This document shows positions 16,827 to 26,811 of a DNA stretch of 37,261 nucleotides, piece by piece (within the stretch, counting starts at the first letter, position 1; the number at the start of each line of letters is the position of its first letter). The notes under the pieces are model-generated. The model did not search any database. It was not told the DNA's origin and saw nothing but the letters and a program-made list of their open reading frames with translations. Both the position numbers and the translations under genes were made by a program. The DNA comes from an uncultured Treponema sp. (GTDB lineage: Bacteria; Spirochaetota; Spirochaetia; Treponematales; Treponemataceae), in contig CAMVJE010000013.1 in NCBI GenBank assembly GCA_947167745.1, positions 1-37,261 on the forward strand. The letters are read 5' to 3'.

Positions 16827-17600
16827 TTACATACAGGTGTAGCCACCGTCGACCGGAAGGTTTACACCAGTTACATAGCTTGAAGCCGGGCTTGCAAGGA
16901 AGATTGCCGCACTGTCAAGCTCGCCCTCGTTTCCGTAACGCTCCATTGGAATCATTGTCTTTGCGTTCTGCTGGAAGAAGTCAGAGTCCAAAGTTTCTTT
17001 TGTGAGTGGGGTATAAAAGTATCCTGGGCAAATTGAATTTACCGTGATTTTGTATTTTCCCCATTCAGCAGCCAGTGCTCTGGTAAGGTTTACGACACCG
17101 CCTTTTGCTGCATGATAGGGAGCAGAGCCAGCAATTTTATTGCCGACGAGACCATACATAGAAGCAATGTTGATTATTCTTCCGTATTTTGCCGGAATCA
17201 TTGCTTTTTTAGCAACAGCCCGTGCAACTTTAAATGTTCCTGCAAGGTCAACATTCATTTCGCCATTGAACTGGTCGTCAGTAATATCTTCAGCTGGAGC
17301 TACAGCCCCTGTTCCGGCGTTATTAATAAGAATATCGATTCTTCCGAATTTTTTCATGATTTCATCGACTGTTGCGTTTACGCGCTCTGTATCGGTGATA
17401 TCACACTGGATTGCAAGCGTTTGAACCTTGTATGTATCAGCGATTTCCTTTGCTACAGCGTCAATTTTTTCTTTTCGGCGGGCGATTGCGACAATATTTG
17501 CCCCTTGATTTGCAAGTGCTTTAGCCATCTGAACGCCTAAACCTGTTGAACAACCTGTTACAAGGGCAACCTGACCCTTTAAATCAAAATATGAGTTCAT
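16827..17600 (-). CDS. SDR-family oxidoreductase (gluconate 5-dehydrogenase / FabG-like)
   Basis: A 257-residue classical short-chain dehydrogenase. The Rossmann glycine motif TGCSTGLG (15-22), the NNAG motif, the catalytic Ser in INIASMYG, the Tyr-Lys pair in PYHAAKGG and the C-terminal VDGGYT are all present. AIARRKEK after the second strand suggests NADP(H) preference. The overall sequence (LASPASSYVTGVNLPVDGG) resembles gluconate 5-dehydrogenase and 2-deoxy-gluconate 3-dehydrogenase more than dedicated FabG, but substrate cannot be fixed. A strong ribosome site (AGGAGG) precedes the ATG. It stands alone, divergent from the downstream-strand cyclase. Confidence 0.88.
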   Translation of the reverse strand: MNSYFDLKGQVALVTGCSTGLGVQMAKALANQGANIVAIARRKEKIDAVAKEIADTYKVQTLAIQCDITDTERVNATVDEIMKKFGRIDILINNAGTGAVAPAEDITDDQFNGEMNVDLAGTFKVARAVAKKAMIPAKYGRIINIASMYGLVGNKIAGSAPYHAAKGGVVNLTRALAAEWGKYKITVNSICPGYFYTPLTKETLDSDFFQQNAKTMIPMERYGNEGELDSAAIFLASPASSYVTGVNLPVDGGYTCM

Positions 17601-17670
17601 AGAACCTCCTGAAACCTTAAATTAAAATTGATAGATTAATTATATCACAAATAAAATTTTAATGCAAAAA

Positions 17671-17686
17671 GTTAGGGTGGGCTAAC
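17671..17686. promoter_or_regulatory. Inverted repeat GTTAG-N6-CTAAC in the divergent promoter region
   Basis: A short palindrome lies between the divergent SDR and cyclase genes, followed by AAATAATTTTTTT. It may be an operator for either gene. No regulator can be named. Confidence 0.3.
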
Positions 17687-17725
17687 AAATAATTTTTTTC
17701 TCTTTCCGAACAGTTTTCTTTACAG

Positions 17726-17731
17726 TATAAT
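17726..17731 (+). promoter_or_regulatory. TATAAT -10 box for the soluble diguanylate cyclase
   Basis: TATAAT ends eight bases before the ATG at 17740. No usefully spaced ribosome site exists, so a leaderless or nearly leaderless mRNA is likely. Confidence 0.5.
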
Positions 17732-17739
17732 TAAAGAGT

Positions 17740-19473
17740 ATGGCAAATTCAAAATGGCGAAGAATAAGTGATGTTACTTTTAAATTTGATAAAGATTTAA
17801 ATGTTGTAGAGGCAAACAGAAGCTTTTTACAACTTTTTAATGTTGTTGCTGCAAATATCAATCTCGGGGATTTTATGAATCCCACTGACAAAAAGAATTT
17901 TGCCTTTTTTATAGCGAATTTTCATGAAGGCATAGAAAATCCATATTTTCTGGTTGATTTTAATTTTCAGGACAGGTTTTCAGTTGCATTGATAAATATG
18001 AGCTGTATCGTTCATGTTCAGCAGGAAGGCAAATTTTATTCTGCTTCGCTGCAAGAGATTTCTCAACTTTTTAATATGTTTGATAAATTATTTTTTGATA
18101 ACCGCAAATTCCTTGGAATGCTGAATAATTTTCACACATACTTTTTTACATACAATGGGGAGCGTTTCCTCTTGCAGAACACGAGTGATTTTACAGACTT
18201 ATTTGAGAGTGATGGTGAAACATTCAAGTCTTATTTTACGGATTTTTTCAAAATTGATCTCAAAAAATCTTGTGTTACATCACAGCTTAAAACCTTGTTT
18301 GATGATATTACACAAAAAATCACGGGTAAAACATATCTCCTTCCACGAATCGGTACTTCTTCAATGAGCGTCAAAACAATAGAGGTAAGTACTCGCGAAA
18401 AAACTGAATATATTGCGCTTATTTCAATAGATGCCAACACTGTTTCACAAGAAGGTTTTACAGAAAAATTTGACGGACTGACAAATCTCTACAATAAAAA
18501 AACTGTTACTGAAATGCTTAAAAATAAAATCAATGTTTCAAAGCACAGCGGTTCCCTTTTTATTATTGATGTTGATAAGTTTAAGGAATGTAACGATAAC
18601 TTCGGCCATGCTTTTGGTGACAAAGTTCTTTCCGCAGTTTCAAAGGTGTTGAGGGATTCTGTCAGTAGTCAGGGCTTTGCAGGAAGAATTGGTGGCGATG
18701 AATTTATCTGTTTTGTTGATAAAATCGAAGATAGTGAAATACGAAATATTGCCCGCTCAATCAGGCTTGGTGTGCAGTGGGCAATTCCGGCAATCAATCC
18801 TGAGAGCGTTGTTACAACATCAATAGGTATTGCACGAATTCCAGAAAATGCCACCACTTATGAGGATGCTTTCAAGATTGCTGATAAATGCCTGTACATT
18901 GCCAAAAGCCGTGGTCGTAACTGTTATGTAATTTATCGCCCGGAACTTCACGATAAAATCATCATGCAGAACGAAGAGGCCCTTCACAATTTTAAATTGG
19001 GTAAAACCCAGTCAGAAAGTGCTGACAAATCAATTGAGATTCTTCAAATTATAATGAACCCCAAAAAGAACTTCCTGGAAAAAGTTATTCCACTTCTTAT
19101 AGAACACCTTGGTGTACATAAAGTCACAATTTACAAATACAGTGACGGAAAATACCGGCAGCTTCTTACATCTGGTTTTGAAGATGTAAAATTCCGTGAT
19201 GATAAACTTGATGAGTCTTACTTCAAATACTACAATTCATATGGATATTTCCACATCGATAACCTCAATATTTTTGACACAATCGACAAGGAAAAATATG
19301 ACATGTACCGTACGGACAGAGTAACTTCGACACTGGAAGTGAAATGCGATAACAGCGACGGCTCACCGAATATTTTAATCTGCTATGATGTTTTTAAGCC
19401 CGCACAGACATTTCCTCCGCTTAAAATTGAGTTCGGCATTATGGCAGCGCGGCTGATTTCCAAGAATATTTAA
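17740..19473 (+). CDS. Soluble diguanylate cyclase (PAS-like / GGDEF / GAF-like)
   Basis: A 577-residue cytoplasmic protein without signal peptide or membrane helix. The N-terminal part (about 1-110) is PAS-like (VTFKFDKDLNVVEANRSFLQLF), the GGDEF domain spans about 240-400 with an intact GGDEF at 318-322, and the C-terminal ~170 residues look like a GAF-type sensor. It should make c-di-GMP from two GTP. The inhibitory I-site RxxD is absent: SSQG (309-312) stands in that place, so product feedback is unlikely. The gene ends convergently with the YkgJ-like gene, overlapping it by four bases. Confidence 0.9.
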   Translation: MANSKWRRISDVTFKFDKDLNVVEANRSFLQLFNVVAANINLGDFMNPTDKKNFAFFIANFHEGIENPYFLVDFNFQDRFSVALINMSCIVHVQQEGKFYSASLQEISQLFNMFDKLFFDNRKFLGMLNNFHTYFFTYNGERFLLQNTSDFTDLFESDGETFKSYFTDFFKIDLKKSCVTSQLKTLFDDITQKITGKTYLLPRIGTSSMSVKTIEVSTREKTEYIALISIDANTVSQEGFTEKFDGLTNLYNKKTVTEMLKNKINVSKHSGSLFIIDVDKFKECNDNFGHAFGDKVLSAVSKVLRDSVSSQGFAGRIGGDEFICFVDKIEDSEIRNIARSIRLGVQWAIPAINPESVVTTSIGIARIPENATTYEDAFKIADKCLYIAKSRGRNCYVIYRPELHDKIIMQNEEALHNFKLGKTQSESADKSIEILQIIMNPKKNFLEKVIPLLIEHLGVHKVTIYKYSDGKYRQLLTSGFEDVKFRDDKLDESYFKYYNSYGYFHIDNLNIFDTIDKEKYDMYRTDRVTSTLEVKCDNSDGSPNILICYDVFKPAQTFPPLKIEFGIMAARLISKNI

Positions 19474-19952
19474 GCCTCGGCTTCTTCATTCATCATTTTT
19501 TCGACTTGAGCACGGGTAAGCGGCTTATTAGAATCATAGGCATTTTTGTTGGCTTCAATTTCTTCAAAAGTCCATAATTTGCCTTCTTGATTACGCATTC
19601 CAGGACAATCCTGAGCACATTCCTTCCAGGTTGCTTCGTCTTTGATCATCCAGGACCAGAAAGGGTAGGTAGAGCACTGAACCGGTCTTGCTTCATAGCA
19701 TGAGCAGCCGTTTTCCCAGAGGATGCAGTCGTAATTCTTTTTTTCGAGAAGGGCAAGAACTTGCTCCCCGTAATAATAATCAGCCCAGCGGCAGTATTTT
19801 GAAACAAATTCCGTAACGCTCATTTTGAGAAAAGTGCGTAATTCGGTTAAATCCCTGAGGGAAAGATATACGAATCCGGGCGAGTGACCACAGCAGAATG
19901 AACATCGCTGGCAGCCGAATCTCAGGCCGTTTTTATAGAATGGTTCTGACAT
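19470..19952 (-). CDS. YkgJ-family cysteine cluster protein
   Basis: A 160-residue protein with the N-terminal CxxCxxCC motif (Cys14, Cys17, Cys20, Cys21) and further cysteines in CILWENGCSCYEARPVQCSTYPFW, the pattern of the YkgJ/UPF0153 family thought to bind zinc or iron. The gene has no Shine-Dalgarno sequence; TATAAT lies seven bases before its ATG. It overlaps the stop of the convergent cyclase gene by four bases. The cellular role of the family is not established. Confidence 0.87.
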   Translation of the reverse strand: MSEPFYKNGLRFGCQRCSFCCGHSPGFVYLSLRDLTELRTFLKMSVTEFVSKYCRWADYYYGEQVLALLEKKNYDCILWENGCSCYEARPVQCSTYPFWSWMIKDEATWKECAQDCPGMRNQEGKLWTFEEIEANKNAYDSNKPLTRAQVEKMMNEEAEA

Positions 19953-19959
19953 GGTAAGA

Positions 19960-19965
19960 ATTATA
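19960..19965 (-). promoter_or_regulatory. TATAAT -10 box for the YkgJ-like gene
   Basis: On the minus strand TATAAT occupies 19965-19960, seven bases before the ATG at 19952, again implying a leaderless transcript. Confidence 0.5.
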
Positions 19966-19999
19966 TCGTAATCGAAAAAAATTATCTCTAAAAATTATC

Positions 20000-20028
20000 T
20001 TGAAATCACGGGGAAACAGTGGTAATTT
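20000..20028 (+). promoter_or_regulatory. Sigma-70-like promoter of the second chemoreceptor gene
   Basis: TTGAAA (20000-20005), 17 bases, then TAATTT (20023-20028). The ATG is at 20066 with a weak GAGG ribosome site upstream. No sigma-28 box is visible here. Confidence 0.4.
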
Positions 20029-20065
20029 TAAATAACATAGAACACTTGGTTTGTGAGGCTTTTAA

Positions 20066-22132
20066 ATGAAAAGATCTAGTAAAATATTTTTTGGTGCACT
20101 GATTGCCGTTGTGATCATTTGTGTTGATTTCTTTATCGTTAATAAAATCGCCCGGAATACTTTTTCACTCAACGCTAAGGACGATATGGAGATTCACGCA
20201 CGAATTCGTTCTGTTGAATTCGAGGCCGCAATGAACGAGCAGCTTACTCTCGTCCGCCAGATGATGAAAATGCCTTCCATCAAAGACTATCTCATAAATC
20301 CTGATGACCCCGTTGCCCGCGAGGCGGCATACCGTGACTTCGGCTCTTTTAAGGAATCTTTCCTCTCAAAATCAATTTTCTGGGTTTCTGATGTAAACAA
20401 AGAATTCTGGAGCAACATGGAGTATGGTTATGTCGTCAATCCGGATAATCCTGATGAATATTGGTACAAAATGACCATGTATGAGACGGATGAGTACAAC
20501 TTTAACATCAACTACAATCCTTCCCTCAAAACCACGAACCTTTGGGTAAATGCAGTTGTAAAAGATAATGGAAAGCCCGTTGGTGTCGTTGGAACCGGCA
20601 TTCCCCTTACGAATATGATTAAGCAGATTTATGACGGCCTTGATCCTAGAATCACTATGTTTCTTTATAACGATGCCATGGAAATTACAGGCAGTCTTGA
20701 TGAGTCTGTCATGGAGAAAAAGCTTTCCGTTCTTGATGAATTCCCCTATCTGTCTGAGATAAACAATAAGCCTAGTGAAATTGTTTTTGAAAGCACTTCA
20801 GCCGGTGATTATATTCTGGCTCCGATAGATCTGGTCAGCTGGCATATGGTTTTGTTCACCGAATACACGATTGCTGATTTCTGGAAGCATGCCGCCGTTC
20901 CTCTCATAATCAGCATTGTGATTGTGCTTGTTATCGTCGTCCTTGCCCTCGCAATGGTTAACATAATCTCTCAGCTTACTATTCTCAACGATGCCGTTTC
21001 TGAGCTTTCCAGCGGAAACGCAGACCTGACGAAGCGCGTCACCATGAGCACAAAATCATGGCTTTCCGTCTTCAATCAGTTGGTGGATTCCGTCAATAAA
21101 TTCATCATCAAATTTCAGGGAATCATCGGTAAGGTTAAGGATTCAGAGGCCGCATTGGGAGCGGTCGGAAGCGAAATGAGCGTTTCCACCGAAAATACTG
21201 CCAGCGCAATCAGTCAGATTATCGCTAATATCGAAAGCGTCCACAATCAAATCAACCATCAGGCAGAAAGCGTGCATGATACGGCTGGTGCGGTCAACGA
21301 GATTGCGTCTAACATTGAGAGTCTGGAGCGCATGATTCGAGGTCAGTCAGAGGGTGTTCAGCAGGCTTCAAGCGCGGTTGAGCAGATGATCGGGAACATC
21401 CAGTCTGTCAACAAGAGCGTGGATAAAATGGCGGATTCATTTACCCAGCTTGAGTCTCAGTCTCATTCAGGGCAGGCAAAGCAAAAGGCTGTAAATGAAA
21501 AGGTCGGCGAAATCGAAGAAAAATCAAAGATGTTGCAGGAAGCCAACAAGGCAATCGCGGACATCGCCAGCCAAACCAATCTTCTCGCAATGAATGCGGC
21601 AATCGAGGCGGCTCATGCTGGTGAGGCCGGCAAGGGCTTTGCGGTCGTTGCAGATGAAATCCGAAAACTTTCCGAAACATCAAGCGCCCAGTCAAAGACA
21701 ATCGGCGAGCAGCTTAAGAGCATTCAGACTTCTATTATCGAAGTTGTATCTGCTTCACAGGAATCAAGTCAGGCCTTTACTACGGTTTCCGAAGAAATTA
21801 ATTCAACTAATCAGCTTGTGCGTGAAATTAAAATTGCTATGGAAGAGCAGAATGAAGGTTCAAAGCAGATTATCGATACCCTTCATACTATGAATAACAG
21901 TACCCAGGAAGTTACGAGTGCAGCTGAGGAAATGACGGAAGGCAACAGACAAATCCTGCAGAATATAAATAATCTGCAGGATTCCACAAATACGATGAAA
22001 AACAGCATGGATGAAATGGCCGTTGGAGCCAAGAAAATCAATGAGACCGGTTCGGAGCTTTCTGACATCTCAATTAAGATGAAAGATTCAATCTCCGAAA
22101 TCGGCACTCAGATGGATCAGTTTACTGTTTAG
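20066..22132 (+). CDS. Methyl-accepting chemotaxis protein, dCache type
   Basis: A 688-residue chemoreceptor: helix 1 (about 7-29), periplasmic dCache-like sensor (about 30-270), helix 2 (about 275-300), HAMP, then a cytoplasmic coiled coil with the conserved tip ([20 protein letters not shown], then [18 protein letters not shown], near 497-535). The signalling half is nearly the same as in the receptor at 13150-15234, while the sensor halves differ, so the two are paralogues with different ligands. No CheR-tethering pentapeptide is present. The last 11 bases overlap the convergent uracil permease gene. Confidence 0.95.
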   Translation: MKRSSKIFFGALIAVVIICVDFFIVNKIARNTFSLNAKDDMEIHARIRSVEFEAAMNEQLTLVRQMMKMPSIKDYLINPDDPVAREAAYRDFGSFKESFLSKSIFWVSDVNKEFWSNMEYGYVVNPDNPDEYWYKMTMYETDEYNFNINYNPSLKTTNLWVNAVVKDNGKPVGVVGTGIPLTNMIKQIYDGLDPRITMFLYNDAMEITGSLDESVMEKKLSVLDEFPYLSEINNKPSEIVFESTSAGDYILAPIDLVSWHMVLFTEYTIADFWKHAAVPLIISIVIVLVIVVLALAMVNIISQLTILNDAVSELSSGNADLTKRVTMSTKSWLSVFNQLVDSVNKFIIKFQGIIGKVKDSEAALGAVGSEMSVSTENTASAISQIIANIESVHNQINHQAESVHDTAGAVNEIASNIESLERMIRGQSEGVQQASSAVEQMIGNIQSVNKSVDKMADSFTQLESQSHSGQAKQKAVNEKVGEIEEKSKMLQEANKAIADIASQTNLLAMNAAIEAAHAGEAGKGFAVVADEIRKLSETSSAQSKTIGEQLKSIQTSIIEVVSASQESSQAFTTVSEEINSTNQLVREIKIAMEEQNEGSKQIIDTLHTMNNSTQEVTSAAEEMTEGNRQILQNINNLQDSTNTMKNSMDEMAVGAKKINETGSELSDISIKMKDSISEIGTQMDQFTV

Positions 22133-23477
22133 AATCTTCTTCTTTTCGGCTTTTTGAAAGAATAAGATTTGTGATGATTCCCAGGATAAGGGCGCAGGCT
22201 ACGGTTCGGATTTCGACTTTGCCGAATTTTACGACCATGCCGCCGACGCCCGTAATCAGAATCACGCTGGCAACAAAGAGGTTTGAGTTTTTGTTTAAGT
22301 CAACGGCTTGGAACATCTTTAAGCCAGAGACTGCAATAAATCCATACAAGACAATGCAAACACCGCCCATAACGCAGGATGGAACTGTCTCAAGAAAAGC
22401 GACGAGGGGCGTAAAGAAACTGAAGCCGATGCAGAGAAAGGCACAGCCCCAGATTGAGATGGTAGAAGCGTTACGGGTGATTGCCACGCAGCCGATTGAC
22501 TCACCGTAAGTAGTGCAGGGGCAGCCGCCAGAGAAGGAAGAGGCAATAACTCCAATGCCGTCACCTAAAAGAGTGCGGGAAAGCCCCGGTTTTTCAAGAA
22601 GATTTACCCCGACGATTGAAGAAAGGTTTTTGTGGTCTGCCAGATGCTCTGCAAAGACAACGAATGCCACTGGAACATAGGCCGTAAAAATCGTGAGAAG
22701 ATATGTTCCTGTAACTCCTTTGAGACCTTCTAAGCCACCGAGAGCGAATGTGAAATCCGGAAGTGAAATGTAGCTTGAGAATTTAGTGAAATCAAGCTGG
22801 CTTAGGGCATTGTAGTTGATTATGATAAAGTCGGGATTGTTACTTGCATGACCGATAATGGAAAAAATCGAAGCCAGAATGTATCCCGCCAAAATTCCTT
22901 GAATGAAAGGTATCAATTTACTGATTCTGCTGCCATAACTTGAGCAAAAAATAGTTACAAAAAGTGCGGCAAGTCCGCAGATGAGAGCGATATAAGTGCT
23001 TCCTCCTTCGATATTGCTCTTCATCAAGTCTTGAACAGCGTTTCCTGATAGGGAGAGACCGATGATTGCTACCGTCGGACCGATTATGACAGGCGGCATG
23101 AGACGGTCAATCCAGGCAACCCCGCAGAATTTAACTACGAGAGAAATGATGATGTAGACTATTCCCGCCATGACTGAGCCTATTATCAAACCCCAGTAGC
23201 CAATGGAGACCGAGGCTGCCCCTCCGAAAGCAGAGAACATTGAGCCGATGAAGGCGAAGGAACTTCCCAGAAAGACAGGACTTTCACTTTTAGTAAAAAA
23301 CAAATATATCGCAGTTCCAAGACCGGCACCAAAAAGGGCTGCAGAAGCTGTAAGTCCGTTTCCAACGATGGCAGGAACCGCGATAGTTGCTGCCATGATT
23401 GCGAGCAGCTGCTGGATGGCAAACAAAAACACTTTACCCAGGGACGGGCGGTCTTTAATTCCGTAAACTAATTCCAT
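22122..23477 (-). CDS. uraA: Uracil permease (NCS2 / nucleobase:cation symporter-2)
   Basis: A 451-residue inner-membrane transporter with about 14 hydrophobic segments. Family landmarks are present: the [18 protein letters not shown] opening, [31 protein letters not shown], the carboxylate-bearing [11 protein letters not shown] and the [13 protein letters not shown] segment. It should import uracil with protons or another cation. The uracil phosphoribosyltransferase gene lies just upstream on the same strand, so the pair forms a uracil salvage unit. An AGGAG ribosome site precedes the ATG. The 88-base gap between the two genes contains two palindromic repeats, which could reduce or uncouple expression. 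Confidence 0.93.
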   Translation of the reverse strand: MELVYGIKDRPSLGKVFLFAIQQLLAIMAATIAVPAIVGNGLTASAALFGAGLGTAIYLFFTKSESPVFLGSSFAFIGSMFSAFGGAASVSIGYWGLIIGSVMAGIVYIIISLVVKFCGVAWIDRLMPPVIIGPTVAIIGLSLSGNAVQDLMKSNIEGGSTYIALICGLAALFVTIFCSSYGSRISKLIPFIQGILAGYILASIFSIIGHASNNPDFIIINYNALSQLDFTKFSSYISLPDFTFALGGLEGLKGVTGTYLLTIFTAYVPVAFVVFAEHLADHKNLSSIVGVNLLEKPGLSRTLLGDGIGVIASSFSGGCPCTTYGESIGCVAITRNASTISIWGCAFLCIGFSFFTPLVAFLETVPSCVMGGVCIVLYGFIAVSGLKMFQAVDLNKNSNLFVASVILITGVGGMVVKFGKVEIRTVACALILGIITNLILSKSRKEEDSKQ

Positions 23478-23502
23478 TTTTATAACTCCTGTTTATAATT
23501 AG

Positions 23503-23562
23503 ATTGCCGGGTCGTGCCCGGCAATGACAGATTTTTGTCATTATCGGGCTTGACCCGATAAT
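23503..23562. repeat. Two inverted copies of a dispersed 23-bp palindrome
   Basis: ATTGCCGGGTCGTGCCCGGCAAT (23503-23525) and, in opposite orientation, 23540-23562 (reverse complement reads ATTATCGGGTCAAGCCCGATAAT). Both are followed by GACA in their own orientation, so they face each other. A third copy is at 30854-30876. They are hairpin-forming extragenic repeats in a uracil salvage intergenic gap. Confidence 0.8.
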
Positions 23563-23565
23563 CTT

Positions 23566-24597
23566 TTATCCCAAAACTGTTCTTTCAATTTCAAACATCT
23601 GGCTTCGGTACAGGCTTGAGATATTGTGACCGTAATCTGCCAGAAGCTGAATGATGTTGCGAGGATGTTCTTTGGTGTCACAACCGTTGAGCCTGTCGCC
23701 TGCATCACCAAGGCCCGGCATGATGTAGGCCTTTTCGTTCATCACCGGATCCATCCAGAGAGTGTAACAGGTGAGATTTGGCAAGGCGCGGGTGACACGA
23801 ATTGAGCCTTTAAGAGTTGAGATTGTGTTGAAGAAAGCGATTGATTTTGGTTTTACACCCTGACTCTGGAGATATTTTACAACTGTGACCAGAGAACCGC
23901 CGGTTGCGTTCATTGGGTCTGCGAAAATCAAGTCTTTGCCGTTGAGTTCTTCAAGTTTGAAGAAAGATTTATCCAGATCCATGATATATTCCATGTTACT
24001 CTCATTTTTTGAGTCGTTACGGCTGATTTTGAAAAGTGCAAAGGGAGTGAGGTAAGAATTTGAAGAGTATTCCTCAATTTCCTTTGAAACAATCATGCTT
24101 GGAAGCAGGGCGCCTCTCAACATTACGCACATTACAGTGTTGTGAATTTTGTGGTCGATATCAGGGATTTTGTGAACTGCATAGTTCTGAACAGGGAAAT
24201 TTACCGGAGTTTTTACGATGATATGGCCTTTTTTGTCAGTTTTTTGATTGATGTAGGCCATGCGGAAGAGCATTTCATAGGCACGCTGGCTATAATACAT
24301 GAATTCCTGATGGTCAGTGCGTTCGTCCCTGAGTTTTGCGATGACCCGGCTTGCCTCAGCCTGAGCCTGCTGTTCTGTCTCAAAGGAATAAACCTTAATC
24401 CGGGGATGTTTTTTGCAGATTGCGTGCATTTCATGCCCCATTTTGTCGTATCCTTCGATTATTTTGTCTTTGTTGACCGGATCGAATGACTGCATGGTAT
24501 CCTTGAAAAGGTCGTCAAGTTTTTTAAGGTCGGATAAATCTTCGTTTGTGAGGTAACCGTCAAGGTCTTCTGCTTTGAGAATGATTTTGTTACTCAT
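23566..24597 (-). CDS. upp: Uracil phosphoribosyltransferase with long N-terminal extension
   Basis: A 343-residue protein; ordinary Upp proteins are about 210 residues. The C-terminal two thirds carry the family signatures: the PRPP-binding loop [16 protein letters not shown] and the uracil-binding stretch [13 protein letters not shown]. It should convert uracil plus PRPP to UMP. The first ~130 residues ([40 protein letters not shown]) are extra and of unknown function, perhaps regulatory or for oligomerisation. The gene has a good AGGAG ribosome site and precedes the uracil permease gene. The main assignment is firm; only the extension is unusual. Confidence 0.9.
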   Translation of the reverse strand: MSNKIILKAEDLDGYLTNEDLSDLKKLDDLFKDTMQSFDPVNKDKIIEGYDKMGHEMHAICKKHPRIKVYSFETEQQAQAEASRVIAKLRDERTDHQEFMYYSQRAYEMLFRMAYINQKTDKKGHIIVKTPVNFPVQNYAVHKIPDIDHKIHNTVMCVMLRGALLPSMIVSKEIEEYSSNSYLTPFALFKISRNDSKNESNMEYIMDLDKSFFKLEELNGKDLIFADPMNATGGSLVTVVKYLQSQGVKPKSIAFFNTISTLKGSIRVTRALPNLTCYTLWMDPVMNEKAYIMPGLGDAGDRLNGCDTKEHPRNIIQLLADYGHNISSLYRSQMFEIERTVLG

Positions 24598-24728
24598 GTG
24601 TGCTCCTATACTTTTTTCACCCTTATATTTTAGTGCTGGAATTGGAAATGAGCAATGAGAAATCTTTTTAAAAAAATCTTTATTTTCTCTAGATCGGTGA
24701 TTCTGGCAGAAAAATTTCCAGCAACATG

Positions 24729-24764
24729 GCTAACAACGGAAACACTATTTATGCACCTGTTAGC
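24729..24764. promoter_or_regulatory. Inverted repeat GCTAACA...TGTTAGC in the upp / phosphodiesterase divergent region
   Basis: Perfect 7-bp arms (24729-24735 and 24758-24764) separated by 22 bases lie between the divergent upp and GGDEF/EAL genes. It could be an operator or a transcript hairpin. The remainder of this 246-base gap is AT-rich and shows no gene. Confidence 0.3.
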
Positions 24765-24843
24765 AACTAAAATAAATTTATTTGCAAGACTTATGCCGGC
24801 ATGGTAAAATAAATTCGCATTTTTTTTGAGTTGGAGATTTTCC

Positions 24844-26793
24844 GTGGCGGATATAAAACGCTTTTTCTTAAAAATTATTAAATTTTTTGGAAAAATCTTG
24901 GGGTTAAGAGGCTATAGTGATTATTTTAAGCGTTATTTTGATACTGATAATGCCCGTTCAAGTATCATCATCACGCTTATAACTATGTCTCTTGAATTGT
25001 ACATGATGGGCTATATTTCATTTCATGTGCTTTCTGCCTCAAATACCCGCTCCTTTCTTTGGATAGTTCAGCATTTTTCTTCATATGTGTTGCTTTTTAC
25101 AACTTCGCTTGTACTTTTCATTTATTCAAGGAATTATCTCAAGGGTAAAAATTCCAGTCGCCTCTTCGGAAAAATTTTGCGCATATCTTATGCTGTAGTC
25201 TGTCTTTGTTTTGGAATTTATATTTCTTATCTTGATTTCCTCAGGGGCGAGCAGATAATTGTCCTCCTTACAATGGAAGTCTTTATTTTTGGAATCCTCC
25301 TGTGGCGACCGGCGACTTCTTTGCTTTTGACTTCGGCATCTTTCCTTATCTTCTATCATCTTGTGAATTTAAATAATCCTGCTTCTTATGCGACAAGAGT
25401 CAACATGTTTACATTCTGGCTTGCAATTTTTGTTGGTTCAGTCTGTCGCTTTCATCAGAAATTCTTTGAGGCAAAAAAGGCAGAGCATATTGAGAATGTG
25501 AATACATATCTTGGAGAAGTTGCAATCACCGATGAGGCTACAGGAATCGCCAATATGGTTGCTTTCAGGAATCAGGTTTCAGAGATTCGTTCATCGAAGC
25601 CAGAAGATTATCTTTCAAGGATTTTTATTTACCTGAATATTATTAATTTCTCAAGTTATAACGAGAGACATGGATTTGATGAAGGAAGCCGTTTTTTGGG
25701 AACAATTGCCCACATGATAAAATATACTTTTGAAGGCGACCCTGTTGCGCGTTTTTCAGATGATCATTTTATGGTGTTTGCACATCGTGTCGATATCGAA
25801 GAAAAGCTTTCTTCAATTCGCAAAAAAATTATCGCTTCAGATACTGAGGTTAAACTGGGGCTAAAAGTCGGTGCTTATGTTCCTGATTCAACTTCATGCC
25901 GCACGAATACGGCTTGTGATTATGCCCGCTATGCCTGTGATAGTATACGAAAGCGATTCGATGTGGATTATTGTGAATATACTACTTCTAGTGCAGAAGA
26001 TTTTGCCCGAAGACAATATGTAATCAATAATATCGATAAGGCTGTGGCCGAAGGCTATATTCAGGTATACTATCAGCCTGTAGTACTTTCAAAAAATCGT
26101 GAGCTTTGTGGTTTTGAAGCCCTTGCCCGCTGGATTGATCCTACTTACGGATTCATGCCTCCTTATACTTTTATTCCTGTTCTCGAAGAATACCGGCAGA
26201 TTCATAAACTGGATGCCTGCATTTTAAAGCAGGTCTGTGATGATATTCTTAAAGCTCCAGACAGGGGAATTCCCGTCCTCCCAATCTCAATAAATTTTTC
26301 TCGTCTGGATTTTGAACTTATGGATATCGAAAAATTGCTTGAAGAGCAGGTTGAGAGACATTCTATCAATAAAAAATCCATACATATCGAAGTGACTGAA
26401 AGCGCATTGTCGCAAAATGACATGCAACTGCAGGAAACCCTTAAAGTCCTCAAGGAAAAAGGATATTCCCTCTGGCTGGATGATTTTGGTTCAGGATATT
26501 CTGGTCTGAATATTCTTAAAGAGTACGAATTTGACATGATGAAAATTGATATGGCTTTTTTGAAGAATTTTTCATCAACTCCAAAGAGCCGTCCGATTCT
26601 CAAAAATATTGTCATGCTTGCAAAGGACATTGGTATGCACACGCTTTCTGAAGGCGTTGAAACTGAGGAAGCTTTTCAGTTTTTGCGGGATATAGGCTGT
26701 GAAAGGATTCAGGGATACTTGTTCGGTAAGCCAATGCCCAAAGAAGAAATTATCGAAAAAATAAAAAATGGTGTATTTAAAATTTCCAACTGA
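24844..26793 (+). CDS. Membrane c-di-GMP phosphodiesterase (degenerate GGDEF + EAL)
   Basis: A 649-residue protein. The first ~200 residues hold about six transmembrane helices. The GGDEF domain is degenerate (ARFSDDHF where RxGGDEF is expected) and cannot cyclise GTP. The EAL domain (about 400-645) retains its catalytic features: EALARW, INFS, EVTES, DDFGSGYSGL, KIDMAFL, EGVET and the QGYLFGKP end. It should hydrolyse c-di-GMP to pGpG, perhaps regulated by GTP binding at the dead GGDEF. GTG at 24844 is chosen as start because GGAG lies 8 bases upstream; a TTG at 24826 would precede this site. The helicase-nuclease gene follows 18 bases later. Confidence 0.9.
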   Translation: MADIKRFFLKIIKFFGKILGLRGYSDYFKRYFDTDNARSSIIITLITMSLELYMMGYISFHVLSASNTRSFLWIVQHFSSYVLLFTTSLVLFIYSRNYLKGKNSSRLFGKILRISYAVVCLCFGIYISYLDFLRGEQIIVLLTMEVFIFGILLWRPATSLLLTSASFLIFYHLVNLNNPASYATRVNMFTFWLAIFVGSVCRFHQKFFEAKKAEHIENVNTYLGEVAITDEATGIANMVAFRNQVSEIRSSKPEDYLSRIFIYLNIINFSSYNERHGFDEGSRFLGTIAHMIKYTFEGDPVARFSDDHFMVFAHRVDIEEKLSSIRKKIIASDTEVKLGLKVGAYVPDSTSCRTNTACDYARYACDSIRKRFDVDYCEYTTSSAEDFARRQYVINNIDKAVAEGYIQVYYQPVVLSKNRELCGFEALARWIDPTYGFMPPYTFIPVLEEYRQIHKLDACILKQVCDDILKAPDRGIPVLPISINFSRLDFELMDIEKLLEEQVERHSINKKSIHIEVTESALSQNDMQLQETLKVLKEKGYSLWLDDFGSGYSGLNILKEYEFDMMKIDMAFLKNFSSTPKSRPILKNIVMLAKDIGMHTLSEGVETEEAFQFLRDIGCERIQGYLFGKPMPKEEIIEKIKNGVFKISN

Positions 26794-26811
26794 TGATTTT
26801 ACCTGCTCAAA

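Noticed and set aside
17671..17686. GTTAG-N6-CTAAC as an iron-regulator (DtxR/IdeR) box
   Set aside because: The spacing between arms is six bases rather than about one, and the outer conserved bases are missing.
24826..24843. TTG start for the GGDEF/EAL protein
   Set aside because: It precedes the GGAG ribosome site, which is well spaced for the GTG at 24844.
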